Shown here piece by piece: positions 1 through 11,708 of a DNA stretch of 64,000 bases. Where the stretch lies: contig OX375873.1 of NCBI GenBank assembly GCA_947359465.1, positions 72,181,477-72,245,476 of the forward strand, given 5' to 3'. The DNA comes from Metellina segmentata (taxonomy: Eukaryota > Arthropoda > Arachnida > Araneae > Tetragnathidae). Numbering within the stretch: position 1 is the stretch's first letter; each line of letters starts with the position of its first letter. The notes beneath the pieces were generated by a model, which was not told the DNA's origin, ran no database searches, and worked only from the letters and a program-made list of their open reading frames with translations. Both the position numbers and the translations under genes were made by a program.

Positions 1-204
1 GGAAGAAACGACCATCATCGCCGTAGTATTTCCACAGTGCAGGAAAGGCCGAATTATCCAGAACGTCGGGGTACAAGTCAGCGTTCATGGTACCAGGTAC
101 ATAAAGCAATGGGCCGATTCATAACCAGGAAATAAACAACCCCACACTAAGATGGATCGTCCTCCGAATTTCTGCAGCGTCCAAATACTTTTGTCCATAT
201 AGTG
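1..204 (-). mobile_element. Tc1-like element, partial, cut by window start
   Basis: The right end carries a Tc1-type terminal inverted repeat (ACTTTTGTCCATATAGTG read on +), followed by TA at 205-206. Read on the minus strand, the TIR runs almost directly into the middle of a transposase: a VWG..F block, then a frameshift, then MNADLYPDVLDN and WKYYGDDGRFF, which in the family precede the second catalytic aspartate. The N-terminal helix-turn-helix half is therefore missing although the TIR is kept. The same TIR bounds the palindromic element at 55321-56153, so the two belong to one family. Non-functional. Confidence 0.75.
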
Positions 205-299
205 TATATGGATATTTCAAACAATATTTACAATATTTTAATTCACTTACCTACTTATCATTATAGAGTACGCTGTATTGTTCAATTTATTTCTTCAAA

Positions 300-640
300 G
301 CATGTAGGTAGTTGAATTAATGTCCTTCTAAAACAACACAATTGGTATCAACAGTCTTGATCAATCCTAAAGGGAAAGGACCTGGAAAACACATCGCAAT
401 TTTGAACCGCATTTAGATGACGAGATCAATATCTGAGTTGGCACTCCAAATGTCTACACCATGCCAGCGTGAGAATATTTACCACGACAAATTTAACGTC
501 TATTAGCCCCCACTCCCCATAGAAGACAGTATTCGGCTGGATTGAGTTTCGAACACGGAATCATCCGTTTGCTTATATGATACCCTTCCATCCTAGTTAC
601 CATGGCCCTTTTATTTAATGATATTTTTATTGTATCATAG
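300..640 (-). repeat. tRNA-derived SINE, family 1, degraded full-length copy
   Basis: On the minus strand the left part has a B-box-like GTTCGAAACTC (reverse complement near 547-557). The right part has the family body: a block about 'gacctcgtcatctga', then 'ggttcaaaattgcgat' and a 'gggattgatc' block, ending 'attcaactacctacatg'. The same body occurs at 22705, 25046, 26010, 28190, 34343 and 38985. Boundaries are approximate. Confidence 0.6.
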
Positions 641-1049
641 TCATTCGGTAGCGTCTCATTTGTTGAACCAACCCGCAACTGAAGTTGCTAATTACGTACA
701 CCCTTAGAATTTGTTTCCTTTTCGATGCAAGTATATCGATTCACTCTACTGTAAGTACGCTGGCTACTTTTAGTAAGCCTCAGTGATACCTCTAATTACC
801 TCTGGATTGAATAGACGTAGACGCATCCAAACCTCGAATGACTTCAGTTCCTTTTTATGTACCTCATCAAAGAACGCTTCAAAAGAGCTATATCTACGCT
901 GAAAATTCCTCTTTTAATGATTTCAAACTAATAAACATTTTAAAGCTAGATCCATTTTTAACTAAATCTTTCTAAAGCTAAATCAATTTCTTTCTGTTTC
1001 GTTATGTAAAGAACACTTCATCAAAATAAGCGTTTTGTTTTGACGCGAT
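641..1049. other. unassigned AT-rich stretch
   Basis: No coding pattern, tRNA-like element or terminal inverted repeat seen. Confidence 0.4.
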
Positions 1050-1257
1050 TAATACTTCTTTGGTTGTTTTGATGAGGTACTTCGTCATTACTATATATGG
1101 ATGGACAAGATACCTCGTCAAGAGAATAAAATTAACCAGATCTTATCTCTACATCATCAAAGAAATCGCAAATGTCTATAACGCGATGCATCGTCATTAG
1201 CAAAATTGTTCAGATCTTCATATACGAGAGTTCGCGTCGAAATCGCTTGGAGAATTA
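1050..1257. repeat. TTAA-associated GAGATATCTC repeat, degenerate copy
   Basis: Contains diverged ~44-bp units of the type 'cgagat-tctcgtcattagcaaaa-tgatcagatcttgatg'; for example 'gatacctcgtcaagag' and 'cagatcttcatatacgagag'. It ends 'cttggagaattaagg', equivalent to the 'ttagagggttaag' end of the copy at 41468-41689. TTAA is at 1254-1257. As at 41468, it is followed directly by the repeat called R3 here. Confidence 0.5.
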
Positions 1258-1289
1258 AGGAATTGTAGAGTTTATACTGCGTGTATGTG

Positions 1290-1475
1290 GTGGCATTTTC
1301 TGTCACGCTGACTATAGATGGCGGTTGTGTTTCTGAGACGGAAAATGCTTCCTGTAAGTATTGAAAGCGTGACGTCTCCTAGCTTGTTTTTCGAAAACAA
1401 TTTCACCACGTCGCCTATAACAATTTCCAAAGAATGAATTCAGAATTGATATGAGATAATTGACTGGTCAACACC
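1290..1475 (+). repeat. dispersed repeat R3, copy 1
   Basis: Starts 'ggcattttctgtca', continues 'gatggcggttgtgtttc' and ends near 'aatttccaaagaatgaattc'. It aligns by eye with 3593-3765 and 41725-41893. No coding capacity or TIR seen. Confidence 0.55.
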
Positions 1476-1477
1476 AA

Positions 1478-2336
1478 TTAACACTTTTGCTACCGGTCTC
1501 ACGCAAACACGTGATGTGGAGTCAGCGCTAAAGAGCCAATTACGCACAAGAGCGTTGTGTGAAGTGATGTCTCATCAGCCAGACACGCGTTTGCGTGGGA
1601 AACGCTGCGCCTCAACATTTATTCTCCGCTTCAATCGACATTACACTATGTTAGGTGTGTCTGCTGGTATTTGCGTGGAGCAAAAGGTTATAAGCTAGTT
1701 GTAAAGATGTGTGGTTTTGAATTTATAGCTTTATAAGTTACTAAAAAAAAACTTGTAATATGTGTTGTAGAGACGAGACGTGTAATCTTGTAATATGTGT
1801 TGTAGACTAACCATCACGCCTCAAAAAAGAAGAATGCAATCTAATAAACCTCTAACAGATGATGAAATTTCAAATTTGTTGGCTGAGCTTTCGCCAATCT
1901 ATTCTGGCATTGACGTGGCTGGTATTTTCGTGACGAGGGTGACCCACAAATAAAATGTTTAAAAATATTGTTTTCAGTAATATTATCATTGTAACCAATT
2001 TATAATAATTCATTTTGTGACAGTCATAGATTTCATTTCATTCTCCTACCAAGAGATGGCGCCAAGAGCACCACAAGTACTTTGGTAGTTGAAGAGAGGC
2101 TACGAGCCACTTGGCCTCCCCGCTCTCGTGAGGACTGGTTGTCTAATTCACTGGCGTTCGCCATTTGTATGCGAGATACATCCTACCCTTTTGATCAAGT
2201 TGGTCCTGTGTAACGTTATTTAATTTTCCTTACTTATGTAAATAAACCTTTATATTTAAATTCACACTGGCCCTTCTTTCTTTTAATCGTTTTCCCTAAA
2301 ACCCAAAAACTGAGCTAGCCAAGGGAGGTGGTTAAA
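1478..2336 (+). mobile_element. possible degraded piggyBac-like element
   Basis: The left end reads TTAA followed by CACTTTTGCTACCGG (1478-1496), the form of a piggyBac terminus at its TTAA target. A short frame inside resembles a piggyBac N-terminus (1834-1953). The proposed right end is the TTAA at 2333-2336, but its inner sequence does not clearly mirror the left TIR, so the right boundary is uncertain. A direct repeat of 'cttgtaatatgtgttgtag' occurs at about 1753 and 1789. Confidence 0.3.
1834..1953 (+). pseudogene. piggyBac-like transposase N-terminal fragment
   Basis: A 39-codon frame from ATG at 1834 to TAA at 1951 reads MQSNKPLTDDEISNLLAEL and continues SPIYSGIDVAG. The 'R/K-PLTDEEI..LL' pattern is typical of the start of piggyBac-derived transposases. 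No DDD catalytic core, insertion domain or C-terminal cysteine-rich finger follows, so this is at best a fragment. The match is from memory of the family; it could also be chance similarity. Confidence 0.3.
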
Positions 2337-2534
2337 ATTTATATTAAATATTTGTTTAATGATAAAATATCATACAAAAATAATGCATTTTGTCACTAAT
2401 TTTCATTATTTTGCTTCATTTTTACACATTACACCCCAGCGCAGTCGCCTTCTGGGGAAAAAAATTCTACTGCTGGACAATAACTATCAACACATCCTCA
2501 AGTGGCCAGCAGTCAACCTGTTAAATTAACCATC

Positions 2535-2700
2535 AGACTACGGCCGGTACAGCAGGTGTACCTTCATCGCTCCAAGTAAGAATTTAGACTTCGTCCAGTA
2601 CAGGCAGTTATACTTTGAGTTATAAAAATCGCGCGAAAAAAAAGAATTTAAAATACGGTCGGTACAGTAGTTATACCTTGAACGCTATAAGAATAGCGCC
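2535..2700. repeat. three-copy minisatellite, ~58-bp unit
   Basis: The phrase 'tacggtcggtacagtagttatacctt' recurs at about 2537, 2589 (as ttcgtccagtacagg) and 2651, each followed by 'gct-taagaat-gcgc'. The copies are diverged. Confidence 0.55.
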
Positions 2701-3592
2701 AAGAAAGAATAGCGCCAGTTACATCTATAGCCGTAGTTAAAAGGTTAAAATCCAAATCTTCATGGCGATGAACTACATATTAAGCTAACCCCGATATCAA
2801 TTGCTGGAGAGCATTTGGAGAGCAAAAGTAAAATCGCGGACCGTCTGGCGTGTTGATTGTGAAAATGCCTCTGATATATATCCTATTTATCTACATTTTG
2901 AAAAGTTCACTGAAAGAACTGACATTTTTATTATACTTGTATCAATGTTTGTCGTTTAAAAGCGTCGAGTGTATTTTCCAATTTGTTGGCTATTATATTT
3001 AGGTAATTGTGTGAAAACCTTGATGCTGGTCTTGGTAAATATTTGTTGGAAAGGGGTCTTTCCTTAAAGCTATTTCTGACACAAGTGCTATTTTTCGTTG
3101 AAAGATTTTCTGTTTTCTTTACGTGAACTCTTTAAATTGTTTTGTTACGAGAAAATATCAATCTATCACAAAATTCAACTATGATTATTTTTGTATAAGC
3201 TCAGAACAGCTACAAATGTGTATTTCCTCTAAATATTATCCTCTTTATACCTATGTATATAAAAGTCTTTAAGAATTCCGTAATTATCAAGGGTATTTCA
3301 GGTAATCATGAGTAACTTTTATATAATGCTGACTAACTAGCACAGTAGTCCTAACGATTATCTACCACCTAGTAGGTCAATGTCAGAGACCGGAGCGTAT
3401 TAGTTTTGATGATTGTTCTATTTGGGTTAGTGTAAGCTTAATTACTGGGTGTTTCTTCACAAGTAACCGTTAATTCGCCCTTAGTAGTGCTGAAGATTAA
3501 AAGGTCAATTGTTGGACCTTAGAAATAAAGAAGACAAAAAGATTTGAACATGAATACAGTTTGGAAGTTATTGTTAATGAAAGTTACAAGGA
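2701..3592. other. unassigned stretch
   Basis: AT-rich sequence with short open frames only. No repeat partner or coding signature recognised. Confidence 0.4.
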
Positions 3593-3765
3593 GGCATTTT
3601 CTGTCAAGCTCAATGTAAAAGGTGGTAGAGTTTCTACGTCGGTACTAGTTGCACGTATTCTGAAAGTATCGTCAGTTGCTTTATTCCAATGCAATTTCAG
3701 CACTTCACCAATACAACTTTCAAACAATGAATTCCTATTAGAACTATGATAGCTGATTAGTCAAC
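3593..3765 (+). repeat. dispersed repeat R3, copy 2
   Basis: Shares 'ggcattttctgtcaagctcaatgt', the 'ggtggtagagttt' block and 'caatttcagcacttc..caataca' with the copy at 41725. It is not preceded by the GATATC repeat, unlike the other two copies. A 62-codon open frame here is a by-product. Confidence 0.55.
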
Positions 3766-3784
3766 TCTAATTATATATAATGTA

Positions 3785-4204
3785 GTACGAAGTCCCGAAT
3801 TCGGACGTCCTAAATCCGTAACTGTTCAAAATCCGTACGTTTTGCTAACGGACGTTTGTTTTTTGGTTTTTCTCACTTTTTTACATGTTTCCGACAATTT
3901 TTAAGGAACAAGGAGTTAAACCTGGACCTAATTGATGAACAACGCTAAATAGCGGACATGTTTAGAGTAAATACCACACAGAAAAATTAGAAGATATGCA
4001 ACTAAATTGTTGTATTGTACTAAAAATGATTTTTTTCCTTTTAAATATAATTCCCATTTATATATCTGCTATTTCACTATTGCTGTCGCAAAATTCCAGC
4101 GTGGGAGAGGGGTAGATTAAGGTTTTTTTGACAAAAAATGCAAATTATCCGAAACCTGGAAAAGTCCAAAATCCGGGATGGCCTAGATCCGGAGTACTCC
4201 GGAT
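3785..4204. repeat. MITE-like repeat with perfect 18-bp palindrome at one end
   Basis: The left side has 'aattcggacgtcctaaatccg' and the right side, read in reverse, 'ggatctaggccatcccgg', so the ends are loosely complementary. The right end is the perfect palindrome ATCCGGAGTACTCCGGAT (4187-4204). No coding frame. Confidence 0.35.
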
Positions 4205-5489
4205 ATAAATATATAGATTATATATATGCATTCAATCTAAGCAACGTAGAACAGTAGTTTTGTTAATGTTTCAACTTAAATCTATTTTATCTATACGTAT
4301 ACAGTAAAAAATGAAAATGTGACTTAATACTTTGAGTAAAATTTATATAAACAACTTTACGAAGAAGAAAAATCTAAGTAAAATCTATATATAATTTGAA
4401 AAAACTCAATGTTTTATTTATACTGTCTAAACATTTGTTTTTTAACGACAATAATATTTATGAAGCGCAATTTTTTTTATCCCATTTATTTATATATTTC
4501 CTTAATAACACTTGAAAGCCCCTAAAATACGTATATAAAGCAGGCTATATAGTATAAAGAATCTTTAAAATATCTTAAAGTATTTTAGCAACTTATTTTA
4601 AACAACGAATACAAAACTAGCGTTCTTATTCCCTTTGTCTATTAATTCAGCCTGAAATTTAATACGATTTCAGTGGTTTGCCCCAAACTAAAGATTGTTA
4701 ACAAGGGCAAAACGTACTATGGTTAACAAAATCTTTTCTCTTTGTTATAGTTCAACTGTTGTTCTAAGGATTAGGCACGAAATGTAAATTTTTAAGAATG
4801 GAGCACATGCACATAACATTTTCTGTGGACTTCGGAAGGAAATATGCAAATATCGATACGCTTGTGGAATGACAATTAGTTACTCTCCATGTCTGCAAAT
4901 TAGACGTTCGATGAGAAACCTGCTTTTGCAATTAGGATTTTCATTGGATAAAGATTTTTTCGGCACTTTAGAAACGCCATCTGCTCATAAAATGCTACAG
5001 AGAATTTATACTATTTTCTAAGCTAGTTGAGGTATTCTCATAAGTAGTCTAGAAACTAGAAGTTGGAAACTAAGCTGGAAAATTAATTATGTATTTGAAG
5101 AATTCTTTTCATAAACACAATTTCTACATTATGTTGTAGTTGTGTATAATTTCAAATAAGAGATTACCTGTGGTTAGGATGATTCTCCAGAGTCTATTAG
5201 AAGATCTGATCGAATTTCACTTTCTCCTTTTGAAGTTTCAATGAGTAAACTATCTTTCAATTAAAAGTTAGTTTATTAAGTTATAATTTAAAGTCCTATT
5301 TTATTAAAGATTGGAGTAATGATTTTCAGATAGTTATGTTTATTTAAAAGTTAATTTAGATGGTGATCAAGATGATTTATTCCATGTATCATGAAGTTAA
5401 TAATTTATACCAATGATCAAGGGGTGAGGAATAGAATAATTCGTATATGAGGTACCTCATTCAACTTTGATTTTAGTGGTGCAAATAAT
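4205..5489. other. unassigned AT-rich stretch
   Basis: Long A/T runs, no recognisable coding or element ends. Confidence 0.4.
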
Positions 5490-6490
5490 GCTAGGATATT
5501 AAAGCAGGTCTCATGTCTTTTTCGGCATGTTATTCGTTCTCTTTGCAGTCACAGCTCCTTTTACCCTCTCTTTAGTAGCCTGTCTGTAAGTCCCTTGTTA
5601 CAAATATCCTCCCTCTTTCATGTCTTCTTTCTACACCACTCCAACCAATCCAGGAACAATTCAGTGTCTTCTTTATCGTGTCATCCACCCTCTCTTCGTG
5701 AAATCTCAGATCCTCATACCTACTCTTCAGTAGTCTGTTTAAAATATCGTATCCGCTTCCATCTTGAAATTGCATTTGTCCACAACACTCCGAGAAGTCC
5801 ATGAAGCATCTCGTGTCTTCTTCGGTGTGACCTGTCTTCTGTCCTTGCGAATCCAGCAACTTTTATCGTCTGTTCAAGGGTCTGTCCAAAAGTCCCTCGT
5901 TAAAAATTTTCTCCTTATTTTTGACATTGTATATGTTTACACCACTCCGACTATTCCTTTATCCCTCTCATGTCTTCTTCAAAGTGTCTTTCTTCCTCCC
6001 TTCTTTCAATATCATCACCTTATTACCATCCTTCAATGATTTGTCTGAAAGTCACTAGTATAAAGTTCTCCTCGTTGACCTTTCCGGGAACCATCAATTG
6101 TCTTCTTCGGTGCAACCTCCACCCTCTCTTCATGCTAATCCCAGTTATTTCTATCTTTTTTTCAGTGGTCAGTCCGAAAGTCCATCGTTATAAATATTAT
6201 ATCATGATCCCAACACTCTGATTATTCCAGGAACCACCTAGTGCCATCCGACTCCCCTCAACTTATCATCCCAGTTCCTGCTATTTTCGTTTCAGTACTC
6301 AGTCTGAAAGTCTGTTGTTATGAATGTCCTTCTTCGCTGATGATATTGTATCTTTCCACGCCACTCCGATCAGTTTGAGAATCATCTCGTACTTTTTTGT
6401 CATGTCTCTTTGCAAACCCAGCCGCTTCTGTCCTCTATTCAGAGGTCTATCCGAAAATGCTTCGTTAAATTGTCCTCTCTCGTTCTGAAT
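5490..6490. repeat. pyrimidine-rich satellite, ~130-165-bp units, about six copies
   Basis: The landmark 'ttcagtggtctgtctgaaagtcc-tcgttataaatat' recurs near 5570, 5728, 5872, 6033, 6163, 6292 and 6443. It is followed in most units by 'cacaccactccgactattccaggaacc', 'tctcgtgtcttcttcggtg' and 'ccctctcttcatgcgaatcccag'. Units vary in length through indels. Several short open frames on both strands arise from the repeat itself and shift frame from unit to unit, so I do not call them genes. Confidence 0.75.
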
Positions 6491-6498
6491 AATAAATC

Positions 6499-6562
6499 TG
6501 GCATGAAGTTCTGTGCACCTCCGTAATAAGATGATCACGGAGGTGTACAGAACTTCATGCCA
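6499..6562. repeat. near-perfect 26-bp hairpin
   Basis: The arm at 6499-6524 (tggcatgaagttctgtgcac then ctccgt) is the reverse complement of 6537-6562 with a single C/T difference, which would be a G-U pair in RNA. The loop is 12 nt. It lies immediately after the satellite. Confidence 0.8.
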
Positions 6563-6793
6563 AATTCTTAAAAAAGAGCGATGTATACAAAACCTAGTAC
6601 TAAATAGTCACTGTTACACTGCTTTGTAAACTTCATTCTAACAAGGTTTATTTAATTGTTTGCGACAACTTCAACTCCAGAAGTAACTGTTTTGCCAACC
6701 AATAAGTGAATATTGACTGTAAAACGAAAACTGCATATTTGAGGCTTCTAAGGAAGACCCAAACCCAGTTCTCCTAAAATCTGTTTAAAGACG

Positions 6794-7052
6794 AATTGAA
6801 GGGCTTCGGGTAACAAATGATAAACCACAAAAAAATTTCAGTATGGCAATTTTCATTTTTTTTTAAGTTAAACTTACAATCCACTCTTAAAGAGGTAATA
6901 TTATCTTAAACGTTCAAGTACACTCATCCAAGACACTCTTGCACTCATCCAATCATAATTTTTTTATTCTCTTTACAATTTTATTTTTAATGCCTTTAAT
7001 AATGGAACATACTTTTGTGGTTTATCACTATTTTACTCAGACCTCTTCAATT
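6794..7052. mobile_element. MITE, ~260 bp, ~40-bp TIRs
   Basis: The left end 'aattgaagggcttcggg...gataaaccacaaaa' is mirrored by the right end, whose reverse complement reads 'aattgaagaggtctgag...gataaaccacaaaa'. Interior AT-rich, non-coding. Superfamily not assignable; no clear target duplication. Confidence 0.6.
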
Positions 7053-8055
7053 TTCAAATCTTCATTTGACCGTAAGCAAGACAATAACTATTTTTTGTGA
7101 GCAGAGATGATATTGGATAACTGACCAGTCTAGCAAAATTATTGTACACCATGTTTTTACATATGGAATATTGGGATACAATGTCTTTTCCTTGGTAATT
7201 CATAATGACAGTGGTGTATTTTCTGAATGCATTGAGACGTCACAAACGTAGGGCTGTAAAGTCCTAGTTCCCTAGGCAGACATTATACATCTGTATCCGA
7301 TCTTTATTTATTTCAATGGTGTATGCCAACGTTCGTCCACACATAGAGGAAACCAAAAGATGAACTTCCAGAGCGAAAGTTTTATAAGGATAGAGTCAAC
7401 AAATCTTCATCTTCTCGATACGCTTTCGGATAGCCTCAGGAGAGCTGTTACTGCTCGATTACAGGAACTACAAACTGCTCTTGCACAAGAACAGCAATCA
7501 ATGACCCCAAACCATCCTGGATCATTTAATTAGGATTGTCTAAGAAAGCATTACATGAATCACAATTCACAGAGAATCGTATATGTCTTTCAGAATGTTT
7601 ATTCTCCCACACTTCATTCTCTAGATGCAAGTCAACATTCAAAGGCATTATAAGTTTGTTTCATTTAATTTTACATGACTAACATATTATAGAGTCATTG
7701 GATGAAAAACACAATTTGTCGCCAGCTTAATGCTTTGTCTTTAACGTGTGGTGAACGTCCTATAATTGAAAGGGTAAATGCATAGAAATCCTCAATTTTA
7801 TGAGAAAATAATTCAAACTGAACCTTAATATTTGATCAAAGCACTCATTTATAAGTATTCATCATCATATTGGTTTGAAAAATATAATTGAAGGGTACAA
7901 TAACAACTACATTCGGTAGATTTTAAGATTTTGAAAATCCAAACATGGAGAATATCAAAACGAAATAAAGGTAAGCAACTCAATAAAAAGTAAGTTACTA
8001 GATCTAACCCAAAGTGGAACAATTAAATTTGTGAGATTTTATATTAAATATAGAT
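7053..8055. other. unassigned stretch
   Basis: No coding frame or repeat partner recognised. A moderately GC-richer piece near 7320-7530 has no identifiable content. Confidence 0.4.
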
Positions 8056-8235
8056 ATGGCAATTGGAATTCGAGGGAATTCATTCCAATTGGCTACGAAT
8101 TTCCATTTGGTTTGCGAAGCAAACCAAAGGGAATTCATAGCAATCACCGGGGGTTAGCGAGCAGTGATCACGCCTGACCTCACAAAAAGAACTGTCACGG
8201 GCAACGCCGTGAAGGCCACGCAGTGGCTATTAGAC
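8056..8235. repeat. palindromic GGTTTGC repeat family, copy 1
   Basis: Contains the 17-bp palindrome GGTTTGCGAAGCAAACC (8109-8125), flanked by 'ggctacgaatttccattt' and 'gggaattcatagcaatcacc', then 'gggggttagcgagcagtg' and 'cacgggcaacgccgtg'. The same blocks occur, partly in the opposite orientation, at 34148-35040. Confidence 0.65.
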
Positions 8236-9300
8236 ATTAAAAAATCGTTGATGTAAAAAATAGGTTCCTTTAATAAAATGCTTAAATCTTCAAAGCGATA
8301 TTTTAAATATTCATTTCCAAATTATTTAGAATTATTAGGATTCAATTTTAAATACGATCAATATGTGCTTCACATATACATATCATTAATCGGATAATCA
8401 CGCTTACATTCGGCATCACTGATCAATTTATGCATAAGCACGATACATATAGATTTGCGATTCTATAAATCTGTTTTCGCAGCTCATGGTACAAGGCTAG
8501 ATATCCTAAAATATGAGCTAATCTAGGATGTTGTGTGTATGGATAAATCATCATGGGCTTTCGATTATTCATTTCCATTGGGTTTCATTAAGTACCATGG
8601 AAAGCGTCGAGTACATAATCCTTTAAACTGTTGAATAAGTTTCCAGTATCCAAAACTAAACCTCTATTACAGAACTGAAACTGTGTATGTTTTCTCGAAA
8701 CCTGGTATAACATTAATTTCTTTTAATACTGCAAAATAATTTGAATTTAGTTTTGGACATCACCTGTGCATAATATTCTGAATTCTAACTGGCGATATTT
8801 CGGATTGACACTGTAGTCAGCTAGATAATCTAGTAACTTTGAATATGCTCTAAAAATATCTTAATTGCTAGAACATTCTTCATTAAAATAAATGCGTCTC
8901 CAGTGTGAATTACATCACACGTATAAAGGTGACATGTGATTATTTAATTTCCATTATAATAATGATCTCATTCAATTTCGAATCAAATGGTATTTGTTTT
9001 AGTACATGTTGATAGGTTTTATACATATGCGCCATTATAGTTTTTTCTTGTGGGAGAATATTTTTAAGGTCGGTATATCACGTGACTTACCCTATTCCTG
9101 TAACATGAATTTCCATACATTTTCAATTTTTACTTATTGTCTAGATTATAATAACGTATCTTGAGCCCTTGTTAATATTATGCAGGTGTAAGCAGATAAA
9201 AACTCACAATTGATAGAACAAAATTTAAATTTTAACTTTAACTGACCAAAAATTGTACTTTTTATAACAAATAAATTATTAATGTAGCAATAGGTTTCAT
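8236..9300. other. unassigned AT-rich stretch
   Basis: No supported feature seen. Confidence 0.4.
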
Positions 9301-9519
9301 TTAAAAAAACTCATTAGTTAGTTCTTCAGGGTAGATCTTCATAACCCCTTTCAAATCCAGAGCTAAAATCATTTGAGAGGCGAGTCGAACGTTGTTGATT
9401 GGAAGTCGTTCTTCGTCTTGTTTTAACACAAAAAAAAATCCATCGTTAAAGGTAGTGGTGAGAGATCGGTAAAGGGAGAACATTCTTCCAAACGGGATAT
9501 TTGCATCAACAAATTTAGT
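9301..9519 (-). other. unrecognised exon-like open frame
   Basis: Opens after an in-frame TAG and reads 72 residues to a stop at 9301: TKFVDANIPFGRMFSLYRSL, then TTTFNDGFFFVLKQDEERLP, INNVRLASQMILALDLKGVM and KIYPEELTNEFF. Composition (mixed charged, hydrophobic and turn residues, no low complexity) is more protein-like than other frames in this AT-rich region. I do not recognise the family. No convincing polypyrimidine tract plus AG lies upstream on the minus strand, so it may be an exon fragment, a pseudogene or part of a decayed element. Confidence 0.2.
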
Positions 9520-10176
<657 letters not shown>

Positions 10177-10185
10177 TTTAAAGAG

Positions 10186-10800
10186 GCATCATTCAGTATG
10201 TCATATGACCGCCATTATTCTTAATGCAGCATGCCAAGCGTCTTGGTAGAAACTCATTGGTACTTTATGAAGTCCTGCTACATTCCATCCCATGCTTCTT
10301 GAATCCTATCATGTAGTTCCACCAGATTAAGTCGTACGGGTGGAGTGGTGACATCTCGTTCAATGGCATCCCATAGATTCTCTATAGGGGACAGGTCCGG
10401 TGAATATGCCGGCCATGGTAAGATATCGTTATGTCGCAGATTATCTCTAGAGAAGGCATCAATATGGGGTGGAGCATTATCTTGTTGAAAACGAGGGTGT
10501 ACCTGGTAGTTCTGAAATGGGAGCGTAACTGGCTTTAAAATTTCTTGCATGTAGCGCTGTCCTATAAAAGAGCCCGTAACGAATACCAAAAATGATTTGG
10601 AATCATACGCAATTGCACCCCACACCATGACACCAGGTCTTCTGTACGTGTGGACGCTGCACAACAAACCGTGAATCTTGGCGCTGACCATATTGCGTCG
10701 ACACATGATTTGATTCTCGTCTCCACCCAGACAGAAGCGGGATTCATCAGTGAAGCCCCTCTCTATGACATTCGATGCCCCGTGTCCTTCTGACACGACG
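10186..10800 (-). mobile_element. Tc1-like element fragment, 5'-truncated
   Basis: Holds the catalytic half of a Tc1-type transposase on the minus strand (10278-10796) and ~90 bp after the stop. No TIR recognised at either side. The 3' side lies close to the (TA)n tract. Confidence 0.75.
10278..10796 (-). pseudogene. Tc1-like transposase, catalytic half
   Basis: An open 172-codon frame lacking the N-terminal helix-turn-helix domains (family members are usually ~340 residues). Visible catalytic motifs are FTDESRF (first D), QQDNAPPH (second D) and YSPDLSPIENLWD (E). A GVMVWGAIAYDSKS block lies between the first two. By my count 32 residues separate the second D and the E. The transposase would cut and rejoin transposon ends at TA sites in the nucleus, but without the DNA-binding half this piece is not expected to work alone. 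The open frame with all three acidic residues makes it the best-preserved catalytic half of its kind here. Confidence 0.8.
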
Positions 10801-10905
10801 CCATTAGATTATTTATCCTATCAGGGGGGATCAATTGCCCTCAAATGACGCCACTGATTTTATAACAAAATTAGGACCTGTCTTTTAAAACATTAAACAT
10901 AAGGC

Positions 10906-11708
10906 ACAGCTACACTCTACGTTTATGAGTGATGGCTTGGCGATATTTTTTGACGCACTTCTAGTAGCGAGTTACGATAAATTAAGGCAACCCATCTTTT
11001 GTTACTGTTGTTGTGGTTTTTATGACAACCTCGGCAAACGGAAACTTTCAATTTTCATTTTGAATATTCTAGAAAGTTCTTCCAAAATCCGTTAGTCGTT
11101 TGATTTCGTTGATTCGTTTGAAATTTTTTCTTTCCTCCCATTGGTTATTTTGTTTTTATAATATCCTTTGATTGCATTGGTACTTTTAAATCGTTTTCTG
11201 AGATACCATTGGTCCATTTATTTGTATTTTGACAGTTGTGGAATTTTTATTTTACTATAATAGTTTTTTCACGATAGGATTAAGAGTTTTGTTTTTTTGA
11301 CCATTTTCGTTTTCATTATTTTTTTACGAAAGAATTCTAACGTTATCGGGTTGTATTATTTGTTGGTTTTTTTTCTTTTGTAAATCTTTTTCTTTTTTAA
11401 CATGCCTACTGTATTTAGTGTGATTGATAAGCTTCAGGGTATTCTTACCAACATTCGTAGCTTAGTTTCTATGCTGGTCTACAAATGTGTTTTCATATGT
11501 GCTTAAGCTTACTACTTTTTGTGAAAGTTTTTTAAAAATATACTTTTCAAAACGTTCTGAAATGTGCTTGAAAAGAGTGTTGTAAAAATATAAAAAAATT
11601 TGACAGAAAAAGAGCTAGGAAATAATTATTTCCTTGGCGACTTTAGAAGTGCGCCAAAAAAAATCGATAATGCCGTTGCCATTGCTCATAAACGTAGAGT
11701 GTAGCTGT
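10906..11708. mobile_element. 803-bp non-autonomous TIR element, copy 1
   Basis: The ends are exact inverted repeats for 24 bp (ACAGCTACACTCTACGTTTA then TGAG), and similarity extends about 35 bp further inward (ATGGC, GGCGAT-TTTTTTG-CGCACTTCTA). The interior is T-rich with diverged direct repeats around 'ATTGGT-xTTTTxA' near 11110-11220. A short frame MPTVFSVIDKLQGILTNIRS starts near 11402 and is shared with copy 2. No transposase recognised, superfamily unknown. Confidence 0.75.

Noticed and set aside
2030..2330. Possible LTR (AATAAA near 2240, 'ggcgcc' box, GC-richer 5' part)
   Set aside because: No second LTR, primer-binding site or retrotransposon coding sequence; TG..CA ends could not be fixed.
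5572..6538. Overlapping open frames on both strands in the satellite
   Set aside because: The frame changes from unit to unit and pyrimidine-rich sequence has few stops; coding not supported.
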